Of a stretch of DNA of 7,471 bases, positions 1 through 5,942 are shown piece by piece. The notes under the pieces were generated by a model. It searched no databases and was not told the DNA's origin. It saw only the letters and a program-made list of their open reading frames with translations. Origin of the DNA: an uncultured Flavobacteriaceae bacterium (lineage in GTDB: Bacteria; Bacteroidota; Bacteroidia; Flavobacteriales; Flavobacteriaceae); assembly GCA_947311745.1 (NCBI GenBank), contig CAMZLT010000144.1, positions 1 to 7,471 of the forward strand, read 5' to 3'. Each line of letters opens with the position of its first letter. The first letter of the stretch is position 1. Both the position numbers and the translations under genes were made by a program.

Positions 1-266
1 ATCAACAATTACAAGCAATGCGAGATGCAGCAAACAACCAAGGAGGTGGCGCAGGAATACTAATGGGAATGAACACAGGAATGCAAACAGGTGCTATGAT
101 GGGACAACAAAACCAACAACAAGTACCACAACAACAACAACAAGCACCTCAGCAAACCGAAAGTCCTATGGACAAACTCAAAAAACTTAAAGAAATGTTT
201 GATATGGAGTTAATTACAGAAGAAGAATTTACTGCTAAGAAAAAAGAGATTTTGGATAGTATGTAG
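1..266 (+). CDS. SPFH-domain protein with C-terminal SHOCT domain, 3' end only
   Basis: This is the last 87 codons of a gene that starts before the window; the reading frame is open from base 3 and stops at TAG 264-266. The visible part begins with QQLQAMRDAANNQ, then a Gly/Met-rich stretch (GMNTGMQTGAMMG), then a Gln-rich linker (QQNQQQVPQQQQQAPQQ). It ends in a short helical segment with the SHOCT pattern (DKLKKLKEMFDMELITEEEF, then KKKEIL). From family knowledge, this arrangement of a low-complexity linker and terminal SHOCT hairpin is typical of YdjI-like (virion-core-like) SPFH proteins, which associate with membranes and may oligomerise. The SPFH domain itself is outside the window, so the family name is an inference from the tail; the SHOCT call is stronger. 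The ATG at 18 is an internal methionine, not the start. The gene is convergent with sucC and ends at the terminator at 384-415. Confidence 0.75.
   Translation, partial: QQLQAMRDAANNQGGGAGILMGMNTGMQTGAMMGQQNQQQVPQQQQQAPQQTESPMDKLKKLKEMFDMELITEEEFTAKKKEILDSM
108..155 (+). repeat. CAA-rich microsatellite coding for a polyglutamine linker
   Basis: The stretch contains runs of CAA codons: three at 114-122 and five uninterrupted at 129-143, separated by Val-Pro codons and ending in Gln-Ala-Pro-Gln-Gln. It encodes the flexible linker before the SHOCT domain. A unit gained or lost here would keep the reading frame, so linker length could vary between strains; that is inference. Confidence 0.6.
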
Positions 267-383
267 ACGTTATATTAGATTCGTAAAAGGAGTGTAAAAT
301 TAAACTCTGTCTGATTTTTTTTAAGTTTGACATACATTTTAGTTTTTTCGCAGTGAAAACCTTTGTAGATTTATGGCATAATA

Positions 384-415
384 AAAAAACTGTCTAATTT
401 TTTAGACAGTTTTTT
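384..415. terminator. Bidirectional intrinsic terminator between the SPFH gene and sucC
   Basis: A perfect 14-bp inverted repeat (384-397 with 402-415) encloses a TTTT loop. The core is ACTGTCTAA/TTAGACAGT, flanked by six A on the left and six T on the right, so each strand has a hairpin followed by a U tract. It lies between the convergent SPFH-gene stop (266) and sucC stop (446) and should serve both. The remainder of 267-445 contains no gene that I can see. Confidence 0.85.
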
Positions 416-445
416 ATTATAAATAAGTTATGATTTTTTTTGCGG

Positions 446-1639
446 TTAAGCTAAAACTTCTCTTACTTTTTCTGCAGCTTCTTCAAATTCCGTAACCGAG
501 ATTACATCCAAACCACTTTTTACAATTAATTCTTTTGCTTCTTTTGCATTTGTTCCTTGTAGACGTACAATAATCGGAACTTTAATAGCATCTCCCATAT
601 TTCTGTATGCATCTACAATACCTTGAGCTACACGATCACAACGGACAATTCCACCAAAAATATTTACTAAAATTGCTTTTACATTTGGGTCTTTTAAAAT
701 AATTCTAAAACCAGTCTCTACACGTTCAGCATCTGCAGTACCACCAACATCTAAAAAGTTAGCAGGCTCACCTCCATTTTGCTTGATTAAATCCATCGTT
801 GCCATAGCAAGACCAGCTCCGTTTACCATACAACCAACATTTCCGTCAAGATCAACGTAATTTAGCCCTGCCGCATTAGCTTCTACTTCAATGGCATTTT
901 CTTCTCTAAAATCACGCAATTCCACATAATCTTTATGTCTAAATAGTGAGTTATCATCTAAAGATACTTTTGCATCTACAGCTATAATTTTATCATCACT
1001 AGTTTTTAAAACTGGGTTAATTTCAAATAAAGCAGAATCCGATTTTACATAAGCAGTATATAATGCAGAAACAAATTTTGTCATTTCTTTAAAAGCTTTA
1101 CCGCTTAAACCTAAATTAAAAGCAATTTTTCTTGCTTGAAAACCTAATAATCCTAATTCTGGATCGATTTCTTCATGAAAAATTAAATGTGGTGTTTTTT
1201 CGGCAACAGCTTCAATATCCATTCCTCCTTCAGTAGAATACATAATCATATTTTTACCTGTCGCTCTGTTTAAAAGAACAGACATATAAAATTCACTAGT
1301 TTCGGATTCTCCTGGATAATACACATCTTCGGCAATTAAAACTTGATGTACTTTTTTACCTTCAGCAGAAGTTTGTGGTGTAACTAACATCATTCCTAAA
1401 ATAGAATTAGAAATTTCTTGTACTTCTTCTAAGGATTTTGCAAGTTTTACACCTCCACCTTTTCCTCGTCCACCAGCATGTACTTGAGCCTTAATAACCC
1501 ACCAACCTGTACCAGTTTCTTTAGTTAATTTTTTAGCAGCTTCTACCGCTTCTTCTGGTGTGGTAGCAACAATACCTCTTTGTATGTTTACACCAAAACT
1601 ATTTAATATTTGTTTACCTTGATATTCGTGTAAATTCAT
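446..1639 (-). CDS. sucC: Succinyl-CoA synthetase (ADP-forming) subunit beta
   Basis: The gene encodes 397 residues, the usual length for SucC. With SucD it interconverts succinyl-CoA and succinate, coupled to ATP formation, in the cytoplasmic TCA cycle. The N-terminus MNLHEYQGKQIL is the family's standard opening and begins the ATP-grasp domain. The glycine-rich nucleotide loop QVHAGGRGKGGGVKLA is at residues 52-67 and the metal-binding EINPV at about 206-210. The C-terminal CoA-ligase-type domain shows NGAGLAMATMD (273-283), GGTADAERV (299-307) and VNIFGGIVRCD (325-335). I chose the ATG at 1639. The frame opens seven codons further up to a TTG at 1660, but that TTG lies inside a TATTTTTG promoter box and the extension does not resemble the family. 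sucD is not adjacent: the next gene upstream is divergent and the downstream one convergent, so sucC appears monocistronic here. Confidence 0.97.
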   Translation of the reverse strand: MNLHEYQGKQILNSFGVNIQRGIVATTPEEAVEAAKKLTKETGTGWWVIKAQVHAGGRGKGGGVKLAKSLEEVQEISNSILGMMLVTPQTSAEGKKVHQVLIAEDVYYPGESETSEFYMSVLLNRATGKNMIMYSTEGGMDIEAVAEKTPHLIFHEEIDPELGLLGFQARKIAFNLGLSGKAFKEMTKFVSALYTAYVKSDSALFEINPVLKTSDDKIIAVDAKVSLDDNSLFRHKDYVELRDFREENAIEVEANAAGLNYVDLDGNVGCMVNGAGLAMATMDLIKQNGGEPANFLDVGGTADAERVETGFRIILKDPNVKAILVNIFGGIVRCDRVAQGIVDAYRNMGDAIKVPIIVRLQGTNAKEAKELIVKSGLDVISVTEFEEAAEKVREVLA

Positions 1640-1657
1640 TTTATTTGATTTTGAATG

Positions 1658-1665
1658 CAAAAATA
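1658..1665 (-). promoter_or_regulatory. Bacteroidota-type -7 box for sucC
   Basis: On the minus strand 1665-1658 reads TATTTTTG, matching TAnnTTTG, with 18 nt between the box and the sucC ATG. I see no clear TTTG -33 element at the usual distance, only an AT-rich tract, so half of the promoter is weak. Confidence 0.5.
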
Positions 1666-1712
1666 ATTAATTAATACCGATTTTAACCGTAAAAAAAAAT
1701 ATTTTTAAAAAA

Positions 1713-1744
1713 TGTAACAAATGCTTTTTTTTTACGTCTATAAG
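1713..1744 (+). promoter_or_regulatory. ECF sigma-type promoter in front of the DUF5916 gene
   Basis: The -35 region is TGTAACAAA (1713-1721) and the -10 region is CGTCTATAAG (1735-1744). There are exactly 16 nt between AAC and CGTC, the arrangement generally seen for ECF sigma factors (an AAC-containing -35 and a CGTC-like -10). Transcription would start near 1746-1750, giving a leader of about 40 nt before the ATG at 1790. No convincing TAnnTTTG housekeeping promoter is present; TACTTTAA at 1770-1777 is a poor match and too close to the ATG. The TGTAACAAA 9-mer recurs before the sigma gene at 4280. Confidence 0.6.
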
Positions 1745-1789
1745 TAAAATGTCTTAACATCATATTCTATACTTTAAAATTTAAATACC

Positions 1790-4237
1790 ATGAGATTATC
1801 TTTTTTAGTCTTTTTAAGCTTATGTATTCATATTGTAAATGCACAAGATTCTATAAAAAAAACATATACTATCAAAAGAGTTTCTATTGCTCCTAAAATA
1901 GATGGTTCCTTAGATGATGCTGTATGGAAAGATGCCAGTATTGCAAAAGATTTTGTAATGCTTAGACCAGACGCTGGTAAAAAAGAACCAGATAACAAAA
2001 AAACAGAAGTTCGGGTTGTGTACGATGATAATGCCATTTATGTTGGTGCATATATGTATGATGATGAACCCGAAAATATTCCTGTTGAATTTCAAACCAG
2101 AGATAATTTTGGGAATGCTGATTTTTTCGCTTTCGTGATTAATCCATTTAATGACGGAATAAATCAATTTGAATTTTTTTTAACAAGTGCTGGTAATCAA
2201 AACGATGCGATTGTAACTTCAAATGGTGAAGACTTCAGTTGGAATGCTGTTTGGAAAAGTAGCGTTTCTATAGTTAAAGATGGCTGGATTGTTGAAATGA
2301 AAATCCCCTATGCAGCCTTGCGTTTTAGTAATGACACCAAGCAAACTTGGAGTATGAATTTACATCGTAATTTCAGAAATACACGCGAACAATACGTGTG
2401 GAATCCTGTTAATGTTGAGGTAGGAAGCATTGCTCAATACGATGGAATTATTAACGGAATTGAAAATATAAAACCGCCATTACGTTTAAGTTTTAATCCA
2501 TTTGTTTCTGGCTCGGTTACCGATTATGCCAAAGACACTTCATTTGATTGGACTGCTGGTTTGGATGTAAAATACGGAATTAACGAAAGTTTTACTTTAG
2601 ACGCAACTTTGGTTCCTGATTTCGGACAAGCAAGTTTTGATGATATTGTTCTGAATTTAGGTCCTTTTGAACAAATATACTCCGAACAAAGAGCGTTTTT
2701 TACAGAAGGAACAGAACTTTTTTCTAAAGGAAACCTGTTTAATTCGCGTAGAATTGGTGGTACTCCTATACGAAAATACGATGTAGATTCAAGTTTAAAT
2801 AGCACAGAAAACATTTCGGAAAATCCAGATAAAGTAAAAGTATTAAACATTGTAAAAATTTCTGGACGAACCAAAAAAGGACTTGGTGTTGGTGTGTTAA
2901 ATGCAATCACAGATAAAACCGAAGCTATCATAAAAGATAGTGCTGACGGAAGTAAAAGAAAATTTATAACCGAACCTCTAGCAAATTACAATGTTTTTGT
3001 TTTAGACCAACAATTCAATAAAAATTCGTCTGTATCGCTAGTAAATACTAACGTTATTCGAAATGGTGATTTTAGAGATGCAAACGTTACCTCTATTTTA
3101 TACAACATAAATAAAAAAGATAATAGTTACGGTATTTCTGGAGGTATTTCATTATCTAACGTGTTTGATACTAACCAAACCTCAACTGGTAAACAAGCAA
3201 ATATTTATTTAGGGAAAAAATCAGGACAACATCGTTACGGAATCGGCGCTAGAATAATGGACGACAAATACAATAAAAACGACCTAGGATATCAAAGACG
3301 TAACAACTATAAAAGTTACAATGTAAGATATTCATACAGGCAATTCAAACCAAAAGGGATATTTAACAATTATAGCATTTATAGCTATGCTAGTGTTGGT
3401 TATCGCTATAAATTAGATAAAACTTCCGATTTTTATACAAACCGAAAAAATAAATTTACAGGTTCAAATATAAACTTAGGTTTTAGAGGAACTACAAAAA
3501 AACAATTTAGCTTTGGAGGAAATTTTAATTCTGGAATTGGAAAACAATACGATTATTTTGAGCCTAGAATTTCCGGTAGATTTATCGAATTAAATTCAAA
3601 TATAAACTCCAATATATACATCTCAACAGATTATTCTAAAAAAATAGCCTTAGATGTATATACCTATTCTGGCATAACATATAACCAAAAAAATAGTCAT
3701 TGGATTGGCTTAGGAATTAATCCAAGATTTAGATTTAGCAACAAATTTACATTGCATTACGGAATTGATATTGGTAACGAGAAAGAAGAAATAGGTTTTG
3801 CAGATTTTGACAGTTCTGATAACAGTATTTTTGGTAAAAGAGATACCTTTAATTTAGAAAATTCTATTTCTGCTAAATATAACTTTTCAACAAAAGCAGC
3901 TTTAGGCTTATCCGTAAGACAATATTGGACACAAGTAAACTACAAAAATCAATATTATTTATTAGATACAAATGGTAAATTAATCAATAGTAGCTACACT
4001 GGTAACAATGATGATAATTTCAATACGTGGAATTTTGATTTAAAATTTAATTGGGAATTTGCTCCAGGAAGTCAATTTGTTGCCTTATACAGAAACCATA
4101 TTTACAAAGATGATAACAAATCAAGAATTAATTTTAATGAAAATTTGAATAATTTATTTAGAGATGATTTATGGCAGAATTTTTCGGTAAAATTAATTTA
4201 TTATTTAGACTATAATCAAGCAAAAAATTGGCTGTAA
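1790..4237 (+). CDS. Secreted CBM9-like / DUF5916 outer-membrane beta-barrel-type protein
   Basis: The gene encodes 815 residues. Residues 1-18 form a signal peptide (MRLSFLVFLSLCIHIVNA, likely cleaved before QD). Residues of about 30-205 resemble the CBM9-like fold: APKIDGSLDDAVW at 34-46, then RVVYDDNAIYVGAYMYDD, a GWIVEMKIPYAALRF strand pair and NLHRNFRNTREQYVWNP. From about 228 to the end lies the DUF5916 region, with hallmarks VPDFGQASFDD (275-285) and YSEQRAFFTEGTELF (297-311). This is followed by many alternating hydrophobic/aromatic segments typical of an outer-membrane barrel. The last strand (SVKLIYYLDYN) is followed by a short tail. The family is common in Bacteroidota but its role is unknown; CBM9-like domains elsewhere bind sugars, and a sugar ligand here is only a guess. 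The likely promoter is the ECF-type site just upstream. The 92-bp gap to the sigma gene holds no clear terminator, so read-through is possible. Confidence 0.9.
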   Translation: MRLSFLVFLSLCIHIVNAQDSIKKTYTIKRVSIAPKIDGSLDDAVWKDASIAKDFVMLRPDAGKKEPDNKKTEVRVVYDDNAIYVGAYMYDDEPENIPVEFQTRDNFGNADFFAFVINPFNDGINQFEFFLTSAGNQNDAIVTSNGEDFSWNAVWKSSVSIVKDGWIVEMKIPYAALRFSNDTKQTWSMNLHRNFRNTREQYVWNPVNVEVGSIAQYDGIINGIENIKPPLRLSFNPFVSGSVTDYAKDTSFDWTAGLDVKYGINESFTLDATLVPDFGQASFDDIVLNLGPFEQIYSEQRAFFTEGTELFSKGNLFNSRRIGGTPIRKYDVDSSLNSTENISENPDKVKVLNIVKISGRTKKGLGVGVLNAITDKTEAIIKDSADGSKRKFITEPLANYNVFVLDQQFNKNSSVSLVNTNVIRNGDFRDANVTSILYNINKKDNSYGISGGISLSNVFDTNQTSTGKQANIYLGKKSGQHRYGIGARIMDDKYNKNDLGYQRRNNYKSYNVRYSYRQFKPKGIFNNYSIYSYASVGYRYKLDKTSDFYTNRKNKFTGSNINLGFRGTTKKQFSFGGNFNSGIGKQYDYFEPRISGRFIELNSNINSNIYISTDYSKKIALDVYTYSGITYNQKNSHWIGLGINPRFRFSNKFTLHYGIDIGNEKEEIGFADFDSSDNSIFGKRDTFNLENSISAKYNFSTKAALGLSVRQYWTQVNYKNQYYLLDTNGKLINSSYTGNNDDNFNTWNFDLKFNWEFAPGSQFVALYRNHIYKDDNKSRINFNENLNNLFRDDLWQNFSVKLIYYLDYNQAKNWL

Positions 4238-4279
4238 ATTTAAATCCTAACGTGTTTAAGTAAAAAACAATACATTTAT

Positions 4280-4311
4280 TGTAACAAAACGTAATTTAGC
4301 ACTACCAATAG
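4280..4311 (+). promoter_or_regulatory. Possible autoregulatory ECF promoter of the sigma gene
   Basis: TGTAACAAA at 4280-4288 is identical to the -35 region upstream of the DUF5916 gene. At the same offset (N16 after AAC) lies CTACCAATAG (4302-4311), which keeps C..C and the final AG of CGTCTATAAG but differs elsewhere, so the -10 is weak. A 6-bp inverted repeat ACAATA/TATTGT (4267-4272, 4277-4282, loop CATT) overlaps the left edge of the box. Initiation would fall close to the TTG start at 4330. Confidence 0.35.
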
Positions 4312-4329
4312 ATAACTTAACCAACCAAA

Positions 4330-4824
4330 TTGAATAAAGAACTAGAAAATAAGTTTGTAAAAGATATTCAAAAAAACCAAGGGATTATACATAAAATATG
4401 TAGAGCATATACACATGATAATGCTTCGCATAAAGACCTTTTTCAAGAGATATCGATACAATTATATAAGGCATACCCTAAGTTTAGAGGCGAATCTAAA
4501 TTTAGTACATGGATGTATAGAGTTGCCTTAAATACTGCTATTTCTTTATACCGAAAATCAAAAAGAAATGTAGTTACATCCGAAATTTATGACAATTTAA
4601 AAGAATTAGAATATAAAGAATACGACGATACAAAAGACAAACAATTAGAAATGCTATACAAAGCAATTCACGGTCTAAACGATATTGAAAAAGCACTATG
4701 CTTGTTATATCTTGAGAATAAACCATACACCGAAATCGCCGAAACTTTGGGTATTTCCGAAGTAAATGCAAGAGTAAAAATGAATAGAACAAAACAAAAA
4801 TTAAAAAAAATATTAAATCCTTAA
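4330..4824 (+). CDS. ECF-family RNA polymerase sigma factor, TTG start
   Basis: The gene encodes 164 residues with the two domains of an ECF sigma factor. Region 2 is at about 10-76, with DLFQEISIQLYKAYPKFRG (36-54) for core binding and SKFSTWMYRVALNTAISLYRK (56-76) for -10 recognition. After a variable acidic linker, region 4 is at about 107-160, with LNDIEKALCLLYLENKPYTEIA and the helix-turn-helix around TLGISEVNARVKMNRTKQKLKK that reads the -35. The start must be TTG at 4330: TAA at 4318-4320 closes the frame upstream, and the next methionine (residue 62) would delete most of region 2. The N-terminus MNKELENKFVKDIQKNQGIIHKIC, split here only by the reading of the start, fits the family. 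The gene is followed after 3 bp by a membrane protein gene, so the two are co-transcribed. The shared TGTAACAAA element suggests that it controls itself and the DUF5916 gene; that is inference. Confidence 0.93.
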   Translation: MNKELENKFVKDIQKNQGIIHKICRAYTHDNASHKDLFQEISIQLYKAYPKFRGESKFSTWMYRVALNTAISLYRKSKRNVVTSEIYDNLKELEYKEYDDTKDKQLEMLYKAIHGLNDIEKALCLLYLENKPYTEIAETLGISEVNARVKMNRTKQKLKKILNP

Positions 4825-4827
4825 GAT

Positions 4828-5424
4828 ATGGACGTATTAGACAACTTTAAGGATGCTTGGAAACATCAAGAAAATAAAAATATCCAATTTTCCGAATTAG
4901 ATATTACCAAGATGGTACATAAAAAATCTACTTCTATTGTAAAATGGATTTACTACATCAGTATTATAGAATTTATTGTAATGTTTACACCAAATTTATT
5001 TACCGATTATTCCGAATTAGATGAGTTAGGAATTTCAGGTTTTATCAAAAGTATTTTAGTTATTAGTTTTATAGTAGCAATGGTATTTATTTATCTTTTT
5101 TATAAAAATTACAAAAATATTTGTGTAAATGATTCTGCAAAAAAATTAATGGAAGGCATTTTAAAAACCAAAAAAACCGTTTCTAATTATATCATAACGC
5201 AACTGTTTTTAGTTGCTGTTACTACAATTACAGTTATTTATTACACCATTCATTCGTATGATGTTACTAATGAAACACATATTGCAAGTAAAATTAGTTT
5301 TTGGATAGTAATGATTGCAATTACATTAATTATTCTTAGTCTATTATGGCTTTTTTACCAATTACTTTACGGTATTTTACTAAAAAGATTAAAAGAAAAT
5401 TACAAAGAACTAGCTAAAAATTAG
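4828..5424 (+). CDS. Four-helix integral membrane protein, possible partner or anti-sigma factor of the ECF sigma
   Basis: The gene encodes 198 residues and starts at ATG 4828, 3 bp after the sigma stop codon. The first 36 residues are soluble and charged (MDVLDNFKDAWKHQENKN, then SELDITKMVHKKS). Four hydrophobic segments follow at about 37-54, 70-93, 119-141 and 156-184, with a basic, probably cytoplasmic tail (KRLKENYKELAKN). There is no zinc-binding anti-sigma motif (HxxxCxxC) and no FecR-like domain. I do not recognise a characterised family. I recall similar proteins beside ECF sigma genes in other flavobacteria, sometimes under enzyme names such as beta-carotene monooxygenase; nothing in this sequence supports an enzyme. 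The operon position and soluble N-terminus make sequestration of the sigma factor at the membrane plausible but unproven. The 3' end lies 4 bp from that of rlmH. Confidence 0.88.
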   Translation: MDVLDNFKDAWKHQENKNIQFSELDITKMVHKKSTSIVKWIYYISIIEFIVMFTPNLFTDYSELDELGISGFIKSILVISFIVAMVFIYLFYKNYKNICVNDSAKKLMEGILKTKKTVSNYIITQLFLVAVTTITVIYYTIHSYDVTNETHIASKISFWIVMIAITLIILSLLWLFYQLLYGILLKRLKENYKELAKN

Positions 5425-5428
5425 TATG

Positions 5429-5902
5429 TTACCTATGATGATACGGCTCATTTTTTAAAATGGTAAATGCACGATAAATCTGTTCTATCACAAATAACCG
5501 AAACATTTGATGCGAAAAAGTCATTTTTGAAAACGATATTTTTCCTTGTGCTTTTTTATAGACATTTTCTGAAAAACCATAAGGACCACCAATTACAAAA
5601 ACCAATTGCTTAATACCTGCATTCATCTTTTTTTGCATAAATTCCGAAAACTGAATAGAAGTAAACTCTTTTCCTTTTTCATCTAATAATATCAAATTAT
5701 CGCTTGCTTGTATTTTTTTTAAAAGTAATTCTCCTTCTTTTTCTTTTTGTTGCTTTTCCGATAAATTTTTAGCATTTTTTATATCTGGAATTATTTCCAA
5801 TTCAAATTTAATATAATGTTGTAACCTATTTTGATAATTATCCATTAAAATTTTCAAATTTTTATCGTCGGTTTTACCTATGGCAAGAAGTTTGATTTTC
5901 AT
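5429..5902 (-). CDS. rlmH: 23S rRNA (pseudouridine-1915 N3)-methyltransferase
   Basis: The gene encodes 157 residues, the normal RlmH length. The enzyme is a SPOUT-class SAM-dependent methyltransferase that acts as a homodimer on the assembled ribosome and methylates N3 of the pseudouridine in helix 69 of 23S rRNA. Diagnostic segments are MKIKLLAIGKT at the N-terminus, LLDEKGKEFTSIQF (72-85), the SAM-loop VIGGPYGFSE (103-112), KISFSKMTFSHQMFR (121-135) and the C-terminal NEPYHHR with the conserved PYHH. I chose the ATG at 5902. An in-frame ATG six codons upstream at 5920 would put MFYICN before the conserved N-terminus and would place the promoter box TATATTTG inside the coding region. The gene is divergent from nadC and convergent with the membrane-protein gene, with no room for a terminator between the stops. 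Confidence 0.96.
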   Translation of the reverse strand: MKIKLLAIGKTDDKNLKILMDNYQNRLQHYIKFELEIIPDIKNAKNLSEKQQKEKEGELLLKKIQASDNLILLDEKGKEFTSIQFSEFMQKKMNAGIKQLVFVIGGPYGFSENVYKKAQGKISFSKMTFSHQMFRLFVIEQIYRAFTILKNEPYHHR

Positions 5903-5906
5903 ATTG

Positions 5907-5914
5907 CAAATATA
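5907..5914 (-). promoter_or_regulatory. Bacteroidota-type -7 box for rlmH
   Basis: The minus strand from 5914 to 5907 reads TATATTTG, an exact TAnnTTTG match. Only four bases separate the box from the rlmH ATG, so the transcript would have little or no leader. A -33 TTTG is not evident. Its -33 position would overlap the nadC -7 box. Confidence 0.55.
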
Positions 5915-5919
5915 AAACA

Positions 5920-5927
5920 TATTTTTG
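5920..5927 (+). promoter_or_regulatory. Bacteroidota-type -7 box for nadC
   Basis: TATTTTTG at 5920-5927 matches TAnnTTTG and lies 15 nt before the nadC ATG at 5943. No good -33 element is present; TTTG at 5891-5894 is about 25 nt upstream, longer than the usual spacing of about 19-21. Confidence 0.5.
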
Positions 5928-5942
5928 CTAAAATATTTTAAA

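Noticed and set aside
285..300. AAAAGGAG sequence that looks like a Shine-Dalgarno site
   Set aside because: No start codon with an open frame follows; the nearby GTG is followed directly by TAA. Shine-Dalgarno sites are also little used in this phylum.
343..360. TTTTC-GCAGT-GAAAA inverted repeat
   Set aside because: The stem is only 5 bp and mostly A/T, with no U tract in either direction. The strong terminator 25 bp further on explains termination here.
1768..1780. TATACTTTAAA as a housekeeping promoter for the DUF5916 gene
   Set aside because: It lacks the TTTG ending of the -7 consensus and lies so close to the ATG that almost no leader would remain. The ECF-type site at 1713-1744 fits better.
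2524..2931. 135-codon open frame on the minus strand, inside the DUF5916 gene
   Set aside because: It lies wholly antisense to a well-supported gene, has no recognisable domain, and low-GC DNA read against a real gene often gives such frames. The same applies to the minus-strand frames at 1828-2037, 1910-2167, 4574-4792 and 6023-6358.
4891..5022. 12-bp direct repeat TCCGAATTAGAT at 4891 and 5011 inside the membrane-protein gene
   Set aside because: Both copies encode SELD in ordinary coding context. There are only two copies and no flanking repeat structure, so it is most likely chance or codon preference.
5449..5462. CATTTT-TT-AAAATG palindrome near the end of rlmH
   Set aside because: A 2-nt loop cannot form a normal hairpin and the sequence is coding; it does not qualify as a terminator for the sigma operon.
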